Positions 7,828 through 16,248 of a stretch of DNA of 64,000 nt are shown piece by piece. This DNA comes from Hymenobacter crusticola (lineage in GTDB: Bacteria > Bacteroidota > Bacteroidia > Cytophagales > Hymenobacteraceae), in the NCBI RefSeq assembly GCF_002154225.1, contig NZ_MTSE01000012.1:103573-167572 (forward strand), read 5' to 3'. The notes under the pieces are model-generated. The model was not told the DNA's origin and made no database searches. It saw only the letters and a list, made by a program, of their open reading frames with translations. Positions within the stretch are counted from its first letter, which is position 1. The number at the start of each line of letters is the position of its first letter. Position numbers and translations under genes: made by a program.

Positions 7828-9126
7828 CTACAGTTCTATCCGAAACTGCGTCCGGCCAGTTGGTTTCGTTTCTAGGCTGAAGTGGAAATTGTGTTGCAGG
7901 AGAATATCCCGAATCAGCGTCAGGCCAATGCCTTGACCGTCGCGCTTGGTGCTGAAAAAAGGCGTGAACAGGCGCGGCGCTACTTCGGGCGGAATACCGG
8001 GCCCGTCGTTTTCGATAACGATGCCTGCGGGCTGGGCCGTGGTGCTCACCCAAAGGTTGCCGTCGTGGCCAATGGCTTCGAGAGCGTTCTTGCAAATATT
8101 GAGCAGGGCTTGCTCCATCTGCTGGGCATCTAGGTTCACGAACAGCGGTCCAGAAGCTAGGTCCCAGTGCCACTTGATGTTGCGCTTTTCACTTTGCACT
8201 TGCAAGAGCCGGCAAGTGGATTTTAGCAGCTCGTGCACATCGGTGGGGCGCGGCGTGGGCGCAGGCAGGCGCACCAGGTTGGCGAAGCCGGCAATGAAGT
8301 TAGCTAGGTGCGTGTTGCGGTTGATGGATACATCCAGGGCCTCCGTGAAATCGGGTTGGTCGTCGGTGCTGAGCTGCGGGGCGTAGTAGTGGAACGATTG
8401 CAGAATGGAGTTGACGGCGCCGATGGAGTTGTTGATTTCGTGCGACATCATCCGGATCAGCTTCTCATACGCCTGCTTTTCCTGCCGAATCAACTCCTGG
8501 GTCAGTTCTTCGAGCAAGATGAAGTAGCGCGTGAAGCCCCGATCCAGAAAGTGCGACGAGCTAGCCCGGTAGGTCTGTAACCCCGACAGCTGCACCAGCT
8601 GCGGTTGCCCCGGCTGCAATGCTCCCAAGGCCCGCCCCCACTCTCCGGGCAGTTCGGCGGGCTTCTTTCCAACTAGTTCGACCGGAGCTAGGCGCAGACA
8701 TTGTTCTGCTGCCGGGTTCAAGCCCTCAATATTGCCATCGAAGCTGAGTAGCAAAATGCCGGCGGGCGAAGCGGCAATGAGGCGTTCGAGCAGGAAGCTC
8801 TTTTCTTGCTGAGTTACGCGCTCATGCCGCAGCTCGTCGATCATGGTGTTATAAGTATCAATGAGTTGGTCCATCTCGGTCTGGCCGACCGGAAGAAACT
8901 TCATGGTAAAATCTCGGTCGCGGATGGCTTCGGTGCCAGCGGCAATCAGGTTCAGTGGCCGCACAAACCCCCGGTACAGCTGCACGCTGACATACGCCGT
9001 GCCTAGCAATAACACCTCCGTGGCCATAAACAGCCACATATTGGACTCCCGAAACTGAAAAGCTAGCCCCGCAATAGCCGCGTGAATGAGTACGACGAAC
9101 AGAATATACTTGGTGCGGAGGGTCAT
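7828..9126 (-). CDS. NtrY-like membrane histidine kinase of the split ABC efflux system
   Basis: 432 residues from the ATG at 9126 (a start nine codons upstream is possible). Two helices at about 8-24 and 31-50 are separated by only a few residues, so there is essentially no periplasmic sensor. Then come a HAMP-like segment (RPLNLIAAGTEAIRDRDF), a PAS-like domain (about 112-210), a HisKA domain with His229 in RMMSHEINNSIGAVNSIL, and an HATPase with NICKNALEA, DGPGIPPE and GQGIGLTLI. It lies just downstream of the NtrC-type regulator gene and is its presumed partner. The short membrane part suggests it senses a membrane or cytoplasmic state. Confidence 0.88.
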   Translation of the reverse strand: MTLRTKYILFVVLIHAAIAGLAFQFRESNMWLFMATEVLLLGTAYVSVQLYRGFVRPLNLIAAGTEAIRDRDFTMKFLPVGQTEMDQLIDTYNTMIDELRHERVTQQEKSFLLERLIAASPAGILLLSFDGNIEGLNPAAEQCLRLAPVELVGKKPAELPGEWGRALGALQPGQPQLVQLSGLQTYRASSSHFLDRGFTRYFILLEELTQELIRQEKQAYEKLIRMMSHEINNSIGAVNSILQSFHYYAPQLSTDDQPDFTEALDVSINRNTHLANFIAGFANLVRLPAPTPRPTDVHELLKSTCRLLQVQSEKRNIKWHWDLASGPLFVNLDAQQMEQALLNICKNALEAIGHDGNLWVSTTAQPAGIVIENDGPGIPPEVAPRLFTPFFSTKRDGQGIGLTLIRDILLQHNFHFSLETKPTGRTQFRIEL

Positions 9127-9228
9127 GCCGTAAAGAACGGTGTAGCGACGCAATATTTTGCGGCGGTCAATTGAATGGCTCGGTCTGCACCTAACCTCAG
9201 CAACCAGGAGACGTAAAAGCTTGCGTCG

Positions 9229-10623
9229 CTACTGCGCAGCATCGTACGGAATGTTAAATTTCTCCAAACGCCGGTACAGCGCCCCGCGGCTCAACCCTAG
9301 CGCTTTGGCCACGCGCGAGAGGTTGCCCGAATAAAAATCCACGGTTTTGCGGATCATCTGGGCTTCCATCTCGTCGAGGGTCATGAGGCCGACGGCGGGC
9401 AGTTCGCCGGGCTCGGGGGCTTTGGCGACGCTACGTTGGGCTTGAGCCTGAAAGTCTTCGGGGCCTAGCTCATCTTTGCCGCTCACGAGCACGGCGCGCT
9501 CCACTAAGTTCTTCAGCTCCCGGATGTTGCCCGGCAGCTGTTGCTCGCGCAACCAGTGCAAGGCGCGGGTATTTACTTTCAGGGCGGGCCGGTTGTAGGT
9601 GGTGCGCAGGTTGTTGATGAAGTGCTGGGCGAGCAGCGGAATATCGTCGGGCCGCTCGCGCAGGCCAGGCAGGCGCACCGTAATGAGGTTGATGCGGTAA
9701 AATAAATCTTCCCGAAAACGGCCTTCGCGCACTTCCTGGGCTAGGTCGCGGTTGGTGGCGCAAATCACGCGGATGTCGAGGGAGCGGCTACGCGAGTCGC
9801 CGAGCACTTCGTAGGTGCGGTCTTGCAGCACGCGCAGCAGCTTCACCTGACTACCGAGGTCGAGCTCCCCGATTTCATCGAGGAAGATGGTGCCGCCGTT
9901 GGCCATTTCAAAGCGCCCCTGGCGGTCGGCTTTGGCGTCGGTGAAGGCCCCGCGGCGGTGCCCAAACATTTCACTCTCAAACAATGACGCCGAAATACCC
10001 CCTAGGTTTACCTTCACAAAAGGCTTCTGGCGGCGCTGCGAGTTTTGGTGAATGGCCTCCGCAATCAGCTCCTTGCCCGTCCCCGACTCGCCTTCGATGA
10101 GCACCGAGGCATCGGTGGCGGCTACCTGGCCCACATTGCGCAACACGTGCAGCAGTTGCGCATCCTGCCCCACGATGTTCTTGAAATTGAACTGCTTATC
10201 GAGTTGGCGCCGACCTAGGCTAGCTTCATCCGCTGCGGGCGCTTGGGCGCTAGCTTCGGCCAGGCTCAGGCTGGTGCGGATGGTTTGGAGCAGAGCTTCG
10301 TTGTTCCACGGCTTGGTCACGAACTCGGCCGCCCCAGCCTTCATGCCCTCCACAGCCAAGCTGATTGAACCCCAACCTGTGATGAGAATGACCGGCACCT
10401 TGGGGGAAATTTCCTTCACCTGCCCGAGCAGCCGCAAACCATCTTGGCCTGAAGTATCGAGCGAGTAATTCATATCCATGAGCACGAGTTGCGGCGCTAC
10501 TTCGCGCACAAGAAGCAACGCTTCTTCGGGCGTGGCTACTGCCTTGGTGGCGTAGCCAGCTTGCTTCAGTAACAGGCCCAGCGAGGTACGCACGGCAATA
10601 TCATCGTCGATAATGAGGATCAT
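9229..10623 (-). CDS. NtrC-family sigma-54-dependent response regulator
   Basis: 464 residues. The receiver domain (DDD at 6-8, phospho-acceptor Asp50, Thr/Lys at ILITGWGS and VTKPW) precedes a sigma-54 interaction AAA+ domain with Walker A GESGTGKE, GGTIFLDEIGEL (Walker B) and the C-terminal arginine-finger region, and ends in a Fis-type helix-turn-helix (GNLSRVAKALGLSRGALYRRL). The sigma-54 contact loop reads GAFTDA instead of the usual GAFTGA. The gene lies between the permease genes and the kinase gene, on the same strand. Two sites of shared architecture upstream of the ABC and HlyD operons are its likely targets, which would make the system autoregulated. Confidence 0.93.
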   Translation of the reverse strand: MILIIDDDIAVRTSLGLLLKQAGYATKAVATPEEALLLVREVAPQLVLMDMNYSLDTSGQDGLRLLGQVKEISPKVPVILITGWGSISLAVEGMKAGAAEFVTKPWNNEALLQTIRTSLSLAEASAQAPAADEASLGRRQLDKQFNFKNIVGQDAQLLHVLRNVGQVAATDASVLIEGESGTGKELIAEAIHQNSQRRQKPFVKVNLGGISASLFESEMFGHRRGAFTDAKADRQGRFEMANGGTIFLDEIGELDLGSQVKLLRVLQDRTYEVLGDSRSRSLDIRVICATNRDLAQEVREGRFREDLFYRINLITVRLPGLRERPDDIPLLAQHFINNLRTTYNRPALKVNTRALHWLREQQLPGNIRELKNLVERAVLVSGKDELGPEDFQAQAQRSVAKAPEPGELPAVGLMTLDEMEAQMIRKTVDFYSGNLSRVAKALGLSRGALYRRLEKFNIPYDAAQ

Positions 10624-10730
10624 GGCGGAAAGGAAGGTATGCGAAGGACGGAATTTGCAGCGGCAAAGGAAAGTGCCACAGTAGGTACTTCTGCGGGCTC
10701 GTTTTTGAAAGAACTTGCCCGGCGGAGCAC

Positions 10731-11924
10731 TTATTCTTCGCGCAGCGACACGGCGGGCTGAATACCGGCTGCAATACGGCTAGGTTGGAAGGCGCATATC
10801 GCCGTCAGGGTATAAATCAGGAGGGCGGCCAGGACGATGGCCATTATATACACCGGCGTTTCGACGCCGAATGCGCCCAGCAGCGGAAACTGCGCGGCTA
10901 GTAGCACTCCACCAAGCACCCCAAGGGTCGTCACGACCAGCATTTCGCCCAAGAACTGCGCGCTGATACCCGACCCAGTAGCCCCCATGGCCCGCCGCAA
11001 ACCGATTTCGGCCTTGCGCTGGTTGATGTTGTACCAGAGCACGCCAAATAGCCCGAGCGCCACGTTGATGATCAGGAATAGCGCCACCACTCCGAGGGCT
11101 ATTAGCGGCGTCAGCATGATTTTGAGTTTGTCGTGGCGGTTTTCTTGCAGAGTGTTCACTTTCGCTATCCAGCCCTTCGAGATGTCCTTGATGTCCTTCA
11201 CCACTTGCTGCTCCAGCACGGCACCGCTGCCGGGTTGCACCCGCACCAGCAGCACGGGCATTTCGTAAGCACCGAGCACGGCCGAATCCTGTAAGATGCG
11301 GCGGTCGAATATGGCGGGGTCGTTGCTGGCAAAGTCGCTGCCCGAACGGAAGGTCTCTACCACGCCGACTATCTGCCATTCCTCTTTGCCGTCGCTCGTA
11401 ACGAGCACCTTGCCCACTGGCGACTCTTGCCCGAAGAGCTTTTCAACAAATTTCTGGTTCACCACCACGGGCGGGCGGGTAGCGGCGGCGTCGCGGCGGT
11501 CGAACCAGCGGCCAGCCACCACCTTTGGGCGCAGTACTTTCACCATGTCGTCGTCGGCATCGTAGCGCTCGGTCAGCGGACCACCTTTCCCCTTATAAGT
11601 GTATTGGGTGGTGTTCATGGTACTGAACGAGAAAGGCGTGTTGGAGCTGGTGCTCGTGACGGCTACCACGCCGGGCGTGCTCTGCAAGCGGCGCATTATC
11701 TGGCTCACCTTTTCGGTGCGGTTGAGGGTGTCCTGCCCGGGGTTCACGCTCAGCTCCCACACGTTTTCGTACTCAAAGCCTAGGGGTTGCTGGTAGTTGT
11801 AGTAGTTGCTCACCAGCAGCACGCTCACCGCGAAGAGCACGAAAAACGACAGAAGAATCTCACTCATCAGCAAGAAGTTGGACCGCTTGCGATTCCAGAT
11901 CAAAGTAAACAGATGGCGTATCAT
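10731..11924 (-). CDS. FtsX/MacB-like ABC transporter permease (second permease)
   Basis: 397 residues. One N-terminal helix (about 16-40), a periplasmic MacB_PCD-like domain, and three C-terminal helices that end in PSRIAAGIQPAVSLREE. The FtsX signature region NINQRKAEIGLRRAMGAT and the next helix are clear. It shares this topology with the permease just upstream, and the two probably form a heterodimer driven by the adjacent ATPase. MacB-like machines couple ATP hydrolysis to periplasmic export or lipid/peptide extrusion through a MacA/TolC conduit. The matching conduit genes are 10 kb away. Confidence 0.88.
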   Translation of the reverse strand: MIRHLFTLIWNRKRSNFLLMSEILLSFFVLFAVSVLLVSNYYNYQQPLGFEYENVWELSVNPGQDTLNRTEKVSQIMRRLQSTPGVVAVTSTSSNTPFSFSTMNTTQYTYKGKGGPLTERYDADDDMVKVLRPKVVAGRWFDRRDAAATRPPVVVNQKFVEKLFGQESPVGKVLVTSDGKEEWQIVGVVETFRSGSDFASNDPAIFDRRILQDSAVLGAYEMPVLLVRVQPGSGAVLEQQVVKDIKDISKGWIAKVNTLQENRHDKLKIMLTPLIALGVVALFLIINVALGLFGVLWYNINQRKAEIGLRRAMGATGSGISAQFLGEMLVVTTLGVLGGVLLAAQFPLLGAFGVETPVYIMAIVLAALLIYTLTAICAFQPSRIAAGIQPAVSLREE

Positions 11925-11951
11925 GAGAGTAAATCGAGTGATTGAGTGGCT

Positions 11952-12033
11952 GAGTGACGGAGTGCTAGGGTAACTGAATAGTCGAGTAGTGTCGTTTTAA
12001 CCTTCACTCAACTACCCTAGCACACCGTCACTC
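11952..12033. repeat. Inverted repeat between the two permease genes
   Basis: Arms of 21 bp at 11952-11972 and 12013-12033 (core GTGCTAGGGTA and its complement) with one mismatch and a 40-base loop. It fills most of the 113-base gap inside the operon. Direct GAGTG repeats lie next to the left arm. It could modulate expression between the two permeases, or be one of this genome's long hairpin elements. Confidence 0.7.
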
Positions 12034-12037
12034 GATA

Positions 12038-13300
12038 TTACTTTCCGCTGCCTTTGAGGGCTTGCACTGGCTGTAGGCGCGACATCTTGAAGGCTGGGTA
12101 CACGCCCGATACCACACCGAAAATCAGCGTCACGAGCAAGGCCCACCCGAAAATGCGCCAGTTCAGCTCGAAATGCGCATAGGCTAGGATGTCGGAGCCG
12201 CTGATGAGTTGCAGGACCACATAGGCAAGCCCTAAGCCTACCAGTCCTCCAAGGGTAGTGAGGAAGATGTTCTCGACCAAGAACTGCCCTACCAGCGTAC
12301 CGCCGGTGGCGCCGAAAGCCTTGCGCACCCCTATTTCGGAGGAGCGTTCCATGATGCGGCTCACATTAATATTCACCAAGTTCAAGGCCGGCAACAGCAT
12401 GAACAGCAGGGCCACGCCTCCCAGGATGGAGTAGAACATGCCGAGCCCATCGGTCTGGGTGTCGCCGGCTGTAAGCTGCCGAAACAGTTGCCGCGTGACA
12501 ACGGCAGCCAGCAACGGGTCGGCGTAGAAGTTCAGGCGCTTCATGTTCTTCGGGTCGGGCAACGGAATGGTACGCACAGCGCGCTGAAACTCAGCTTGCA
12601 CATTGGGCAGATCAGCCGCACTTTTGGCCGTGATGATAGCGAGGTAGTCGCCGTTGAGGCCTACGTGCTGCAAGTCGTCGGGGCCGGTTGTGATGGGCAC
12701 CCAGACGTCGGCGTAGGAAATGAAGCGCATGGCGGGCACGTCTTCCACCACCCCCTGCACTCGGTAGCCGATTTGGTTTATCTCAATGGTGCGCCCTATC
12801 ACACCCTGGTCGGTGCCAAAGTATTGCCGGGCGGTAGTCTGGTTGATAACCGCCACGCGAGCAGCCCCTTTCACCTCCCCATCGCTGAACGCCTTGCCCT
12901 GTAGGAAAGTAAAATCGAGCGCCTTCCAAAACATAGCGTCGGTGTAGCGCAGGTCGAGGTCGAGTTTGCGGTTGCCAACGTAGCTAGGGGTAGCATGGAA
13001 ATTGGAGGCAATGGCTACACTTTCCGGCGTACGCAGGGTACGCACATATTTATTGAGAACGTAGTAGCTCGGCGGCGTATTCATGTTGCCGTCGTTCTTG
13101 AACTTGACGTGCAAAAACTGCGCGAACAGCATGCGGTCGAGGTTCGTTTCGGGGGCGTGGGCACCGAAGGTGTGGTCGAACATGGCCACCACTACCAGCA
13201 GCACCATCAGCGTGAAGCTGATACCAAATAAACTAATGAAGGTGAAGAACTTGCGCCGCAAGAGCACCTTCCAGGCGAGTTTCAGATAGCTAAGAAGCAT
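12038..13300 (-). CDS. FtsX/MacB-like ABC transporter permease (first permease)
   Basis: 420 residues. N-terminal helix (LFGISFTLMVLLVVVAMFDH), a periplasmic MacB_PCD-type domain at about 45-270, and three C-terminal helices with the FtsX signature ERSSEIGVRKAFGATGG, ending MSRLQPVQALKGSGK. It follows the ATPase gene by 72 bases and precedes the second permease gene. Family knowledge supports a MacB-type export permease; the cargo cannot be told from sequence. Confidence 0.9.
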   Translation of the reverse strand: MLLSYLKLAWKVLLRRKFFTFISLFGISFTLMVLLVVVAMFDHTFGAHAPETNLDRMLFAQFLHVKFKNDGNMNTPPSYYVLNKYVRTLRTPESVAIASNFHATPSYVGNRKLDLDLRYTDAMFWKALDFTFLQGKAFSDGEVKGAARVAVINQTTARQYFGTDQGVIGRTIEINQIGYRVQGVVEDVPAMRFISYADVWVPITTGPDDLQHVGLNGDYLAIITAKSAADLPNVQAEFQRAVRTIPLPDPKNMKRLNFYADPLLAAVVTRQLFRQLTAGDTQTDGLGMFYSILGGVALLFMLLPALNLVNINVSRIMERSSEIGVRKAFGATGGTLVGQFLVENIFLTTLGGLVGLGLAYVVLQLISGSDILAYAHFELNWRIFGWALLVTLIFGVVSGVYPAFKMSRLQPVQALKGSGK

Positions 13301-13321
13301 GGGAGTTTATCTACTAGTGGT

Positions 13322-13350
13322 CGTTCTGCTGAGCTTGGCGCAGCAGAACG
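13322..13350. repeat. Short hairpin between ATPase and permease genes
   Basis: CGTTCTGCTG and its complement CAGCAGAACG are separated by 9 bases, giving a 10-bp perfect stem inside the operon. It may tune or attenuate readthrough, or be a copy of a dispersed intergenic repeat. Confidence 0.6.
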
Positions 13351-13372
13351 CCTTCGTTACCTATTAATGGAC

Positions 13373-14041
13373 CTAGCTAACTTGACTGCCGTCGAAGAAG
13401 CGAATGAGCCGCTCAGTTTTGTGAGCCATGTTCTCGTCGTGCGTCACCATCACAATGGTAGTGCCCTCTACCCGGTTCAGCCCGAGCAGGAGGTCCATAA
13501 TCTCGTCGCCCATCACCGAGTCGAGGTTGCCAGTAGGTTCGTCGGCCAAGATGATTTCCGGGGCGCCGGCTAGGGCCCGCGCAATAGCAACGCGCTGGCG
13601 TTGGCCACCGGAGAGTTGGCTGGGGAAGTGACGGGTGCGGGCGCTCAGGCCTACTTTATCGAGGGCGGCGTGGGCGCGCTGCCGACGCTCTTTGCCGCTC
13701 AGGCCAGCACGGTAGAGCAAGGGCAGCTCCACATTGTCGAGCACCGAGAGGTCGTTGATGAGGTGAAAGCTCTGGAAGATGAAGCCAATTTTGTGGTTGC
13801 GCAAGCGGGCTAGCTCCCGGTCGGAGTAGCTCGTTACTGATCGGCCGTCGATTTCGATGGTGCCGCCGGTAGGCTCGTCGAGCAGCCCCATCAAACTCAG
13901 CAGCGTCGATTTGCCGCACCCCGACGGGCCCATCACCGACACAAACTCGCCCTTGTTGATGGTCAGGTTCACGCGGTTCAGGGCCACCGTTTCAATGGTG
14001 TCGGTTTGGTACACTTTCTCAATGTCGAGGAGCTTGATCAT
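13373..14041 (-). CDS. ABC transporter ATP-binding protein, LolD/MacB type
   Basis: 222 residues from the ATG at 14041 (MIKLLDIEKVYQ); an in-frame ATG at 14113 would add 24 residues with no family counterpart. Walker A is GPSGCGKSTLLSL, the signature is LSGGQRQRVAIARAL, Walker B plus catalytic Glu is IILADEPTGNLDS, and the H-loop is MVTHDENMA. It is the first gene of the minus-strand unit ATPase-permease-permease-NtrC-kinase. The leader carries a sigma-54-like promoter and, upstream of it, a dyad. Confidence 0.9.
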   Translation of the reverse strand: MIKLLDIEKVYQTDTIETVALNRVNLTINKGEFVSVMGPSGCGKSTLLSLMGLLDEPTGGTIEIDGRSVTSYSDRELARLRNHKIGFIFQSFHLINDLSVLDNVELPLLYRAGLSGKERRQRAHAALDKVGLSARTRHFPSQLSGGQRQRVAIARALAGAPEIILADEPTGNLDSVMGDEIMDLLLGLNRVEGTTIVMVTHDENMAHKTERLIRFFDGSQVS

Positions 14042-14227
14042 GGGCGTGTTCTTTAGCGAGATAGAAGCGGCAGCATCCGGGAGCAGGGCGCTTTTGGTCA
14101 GGGTTGGTTCCATGGGGCGTGCGGTTTGTTTTCGAAGCTAGGGTTTGGAAAGGCACCTTCGTGTTGGCGAGCAAAAGCTAGGGATTGTCCGCTTTTAAGC
14201 TACACCAAAGCACTTACCTGTAAGAAT

Positions 14228-14244
14228 AGCCAAGTCGCGTACCA
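14228..14244 (-). promoter_or_regulatory. Sigma-54-like promoter of the ABC exporter operon
   Basis: On the minus strand this reads TGGTACGCGACTTGGCT. Against the sigma-54 consensus TGGCAC-N5-TTGC it has TGG, A and C at -24 with N5 spacing, and TTGG at -12 (one deviation). The same pattern, with the identical CTTGGCT end, occurs before the HlyD gene at 27195-27211. It lies about 190 bases before the preferred ATPase start. Confidence 0.6.
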
Positions 14245-14309
14245 CAATTTTAATTATCTACAAATCAACACTTTAACCACACCTAAGCAAGAATGCCGCC
14301 CTAAAATAT

Positions 14310-14325
14310 TGTCCATAACCGGACA
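14310..14325. promoter_or_regulatory. Upstream activator dyad TGTCC-N6-GGACA (copy 1)
   Basis: A perfect 5-bp dyad with a 6-base spacer, followed on the plus strand by AAGGTGTTCG. The matching copy at 27277-27292 is followed by AAGGTGTACG. The distance from the first T of the -24 element (14244) to the near edge of the dyad is 66 bases at both sites. Placement upstream of a sigma-54-like promoter fits an enhancer bound by the NtrC-type regulator of this operon. Confidence 0.7.
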
Positions 14326-14387
14326 AGGTGTTCGTTCTTGACGTGCACGCCTGCACGATTTCTGTTCGCCGCGCAGCAGAAAGCAAA

Positions 14388-14429
14388 AAAGCTAGCTTCT
14401 CTCCTCACATGGGGAGAGAAGCTAGCTTT
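14388..14429. terminator. Hairpin with 17-bp arms
   Basis: AAAGCTAGCTTCTCTCC pairs with its complement across an 8-base loop; A- and T-rich flanks lie on both sides. It is upstream of the activator dyad and downstream of the Thr-rich lipoprotein gene, so it should insulate the ABC operon from readthrough. Confidence 0.7.
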
Positions 14430-14452
14430 CTTCTAGTAGCGTCCAGACAATA

Positions 14453-14488
14453 AAAAACCAGCTGCCCGATTCCGAGCAGCTGGTTTTT
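14453..14488 (-). terminator. Terminator of the Thr-rich lipoprotein gene
   Basis: AAAAACCAGCTGC and its complement form a stem around a small loop, and on the minus strand the stem is followed by a T-run. It starts about 40 bases after the stop codon of the lipoprotein gene. Confidence 0.75.
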
Positions 14489-14526
14489 ATGGGTCTGCGC
14501 TTTAGCAGCGCCGTTAATTCTTTTTA

Positions 14527-14940
14527 CTAGCGAGTAGTACCGCCGGTGGTAGTGCCGGTGGTCGTAGTGCCAGCAGTGGTACCGGTCGTGGTGCTACCAG
14601 CCGTAGTGCCGGTGGTCGTAGAACCAGCAGTTGTACCGGTCGTGGTGCTACCAGCCGTAGTACCGGTCGTGGTGGTACCCGTAGTGGTCGTACCGTCGGT
14701 GGTGCCTGTGGTGGTCGTGCCAGCCGTAGTACCCGTAGTGGTGGTACCTGTGGTAGAAGCATCTGTAGTGCTACCGCTTGAGGTAGTACCGGTTGCATCC
14801 GACGTAGTTGAGCCGCTGGTCGTGCCGCTATCCGTTGGCGTCTCAGTGCTAGTGGTCGTGCAAGAAGTGAGAGCCGTGCCAGCGCTAAGAGCGAGAGCCA
14901 TAGTCCAAACCGTCCAAGATGCAGCTTTTGTACGTTTCAT
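14527..14940 (-). CDS. Thr/Gly-rich repetitive lipoprotein of unknown function
   Basis: 137 residues. A lipoprotein signal (MKRTKAASWTVWTMALALSAGTALTSC) is followed almost only by Thr, Gly, Ser and Ala. From about residue 60 the chain is a run of GTTAGSTTT-like nonapeptides (27-bp units in DNA), with variants such as GTTDG and GTTTG. No fold is expected; the chain is probably an extended, possibly O-glycosylated stalk. Bacteroidota O-glycosylation uses D-S/T-hydrophobic sites, which are scarce here. I do not recognise a family. A TAnnTTTG element lies 67-74 bases before the start. Confidence 0.75.
   Translation of the reverse strand: MKRTKAASWTVWTMALALSAGTALTSCTTTSTETPTDSGTTSGSTTSDATGTTSSGSTTDASTTGTTTTGTTAGTTTTGTTDGTTTTGTTTTGTTAGSTTTGTTAGSTTTGTTAGSTTTGTTAGTTTTGTTTGGTTR
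14560..14760. repeat. Degenerate 27-bp coding tandem repeat
   Basis: Repeated units of the type GTAGTGCCGGTGGTCGTAG (plus-strand view) encode the nonapeptides of the Thr-rich lipoprotein on the minus strand. Units differ by single substitutions, so copy number may change by slippage. It is coding, not a CRISPR: there are no unique spacers. Confidence 0.7.
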
Positions 14941-15438
14941 AAGGTTTTGGTGTAAGTGGTGAAAGAACAGGGTACTCTTATTTGCACTAATGAGGTGCTA
15001 ATACGCCAAACGTACTAAATTAGTTCAATAGATCAGCTATATAGCTCTTTATTCACTAACATATTATGGTGTTTTTTGAGTAACTTACAAAATTGGCGAG
15101 TATGGCAATTCCGATACAGCTCAACCGTAACTTACCGTGCATACGACCTACTCAACTAAACTTTGCCTTAAGCTCAGATAAGCACGCAAAGCCCTGGTAC
15201 AAGCCTCTCTTGTAGCGCAGACTACCCAATCGGATACCTTCTGTAGCCTTATATAGGTGCGGCAGACAAGACTTTACAGAAAGCTAGCTTATTCCAAGAA
15301 GACACGTAATATTTCTTTGCCTTGTATTTTAGCTAGCTCTATAGCGCGGAAAGCGTCAGAATAATGTTCTATTATTTCTTGACGATGTGTAAAACGACGC
15401 TCGACATTTGGTCATTATGTAGCCCTATCTCGCTTTGC
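14941..15438. other. AT-rich intergenic stretch (about 500 bp)
   Basis: This stretch is more AT-rich than its surroundings and has no convincing frame. Its left edge carries the leader and a likely promoter of the Thr-rich lipoprotein gene; the rest is the downstream flank of the small membrane protein gene. Confidence 0.55.
15007..15014 (-). promoter_or_regulatory. Candidate -7 element TACGTTTG for the lipoprotein gene
   Basis: On the minus strand TACGTTTG matches TAnnTTTG exactly, 67-74 bases before the ATG. A TTG lies upstream, but its spacing of about 11 bases is too short for a good -33 element, so confidence is limited. Confidence 0.4.
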
Positions 15439-15837
15439 TTATCTAAATGGGTGCTTTCGAAACGTCACCTTACTCATCACGTCTTTCTCGTAAGACGCCA
15501 AACAGTGGCGGTTGAAGGTTGGGGCGAAGTGCGGCGGCGTTGCCTGCAGCGTAGTCGGGGCCTGCTGACCTTTGGCAAAGAAGTACACCTTGGTGGTACC
15601 GTACTTGGTATACGGCATCAGGTTGCCGTACTGCTCCATTTCCTGCCAGCGCGTCGTGTCGCCAACCGTCACGCTGTAGATGCGCACGATGGGGCCCGTG
15701 TTATTCTCGTTGCGGAACATGCCCACTTCCTCAAAATCACCGGGCAGATCTTGCGGGCTAGGCTGCGACACCGCATCCACGATAAACCAAACTAGTAACG
15801 CGGCTAGCGCCAACCCGAAGAGGTACTTCTTATTCAT
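15439..15837 (-). CDS. Small membrane-anchored protein of unknown function
   Basis: 132 residues from the ATG at 15837, where a membrane anchor starts (MNKKYLFGLALAALLVWFIV). The remaining ~110 residues are soluble and mixed in character, with the segments RIYSVTVGDTTRWQEMEQYG and TTKVYFFAKG. I do not recognise a family. The upstream in-frame extension (22 residues, Cys-rich) is not credible as protein. The gene stands alone; its function is unknown. Confidence 0.65.
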   Translation of the reverse strand: MNKKYLFGLALAALLVWFIVDAVSQPSPQDLPGDFEEVGMFRNENNTGPIVRIYSVTVGDTTRWQEMEQYGNLMPYTKYGTTKVYFFAKGQQAPTTLQATPPHFAPTFNRHCLASYEKDVMSKVTFRKHPFR

Positions 15838-16248
15838 AACAGGGTAAGTAGAACAACGAATCCTATAACAGCTAGGATGGCAACAGTTCTTTTGTGAAAC
15901 CAACTAGCGGTTTCGTGCACGAAGTAGCCCAGAAGTATAGAAAGCTACCTCGAAAGGGCTGCACCTAGCTTCCTGGCAACCTCAAACCATAGACAAACAG
16001 GCACCTAGCCTTGCCCCTGGCAGGAGCTTGTGCGTCACAAAAAAGAGTTTGTGCGGGTGTAGTGGCTAGGAGGCACTAGCCGGCCGGCCATCCTAGCACT
16101 ACTTTCTGCGGGGAAAAGCCAGCTTCTGCTCGCAGAAATTATTCGCTTGAGCGTGTAACGTAGTGGCTCGGCGCCTGGTACTCCTGCCACTTCGCGATGA
16201 CACTCGGCCTGCGGGCTTTTCCTTCTTCCCCACACTCCTTTCTATTCT
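15838..16248. other. Divergent intergenic region
   Basis: About 410 bases between the small membrane protein (minus) and the serine hydrolase (plus). No credible gene is seen. It contains an imperfect inverted repeat (listed separately) and should hold both promoters. Confidence 0.55.
16059..16102. repeat. Imperfect inverted repeat upstream of the serine hydrolase gene
   Basis: GTAGTGGCTAGGA pairs with TCCTAGCACTAC (one bulged base) around a 19-base loop rich in CCGG. It lies about 150 bases before the hydrolase start; its role is unknown. Confidence 0.5.

Noticed and set aside
14560..14760. Regularly repeated units that could look like a CRISPR array
   Set aside because: Units are 27 bp, contiguous, degenerate and in frame with a protein; there are no unique spacers and no cas genes.
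14546..14962. Plus-strand frame of 138 codons rich in Val and Pro across the Thr-rich gene
   Set aside because: It is the reverse complement of the tandem repeat; the minus-strand frame has a proper lipoprotein signal and terminator.
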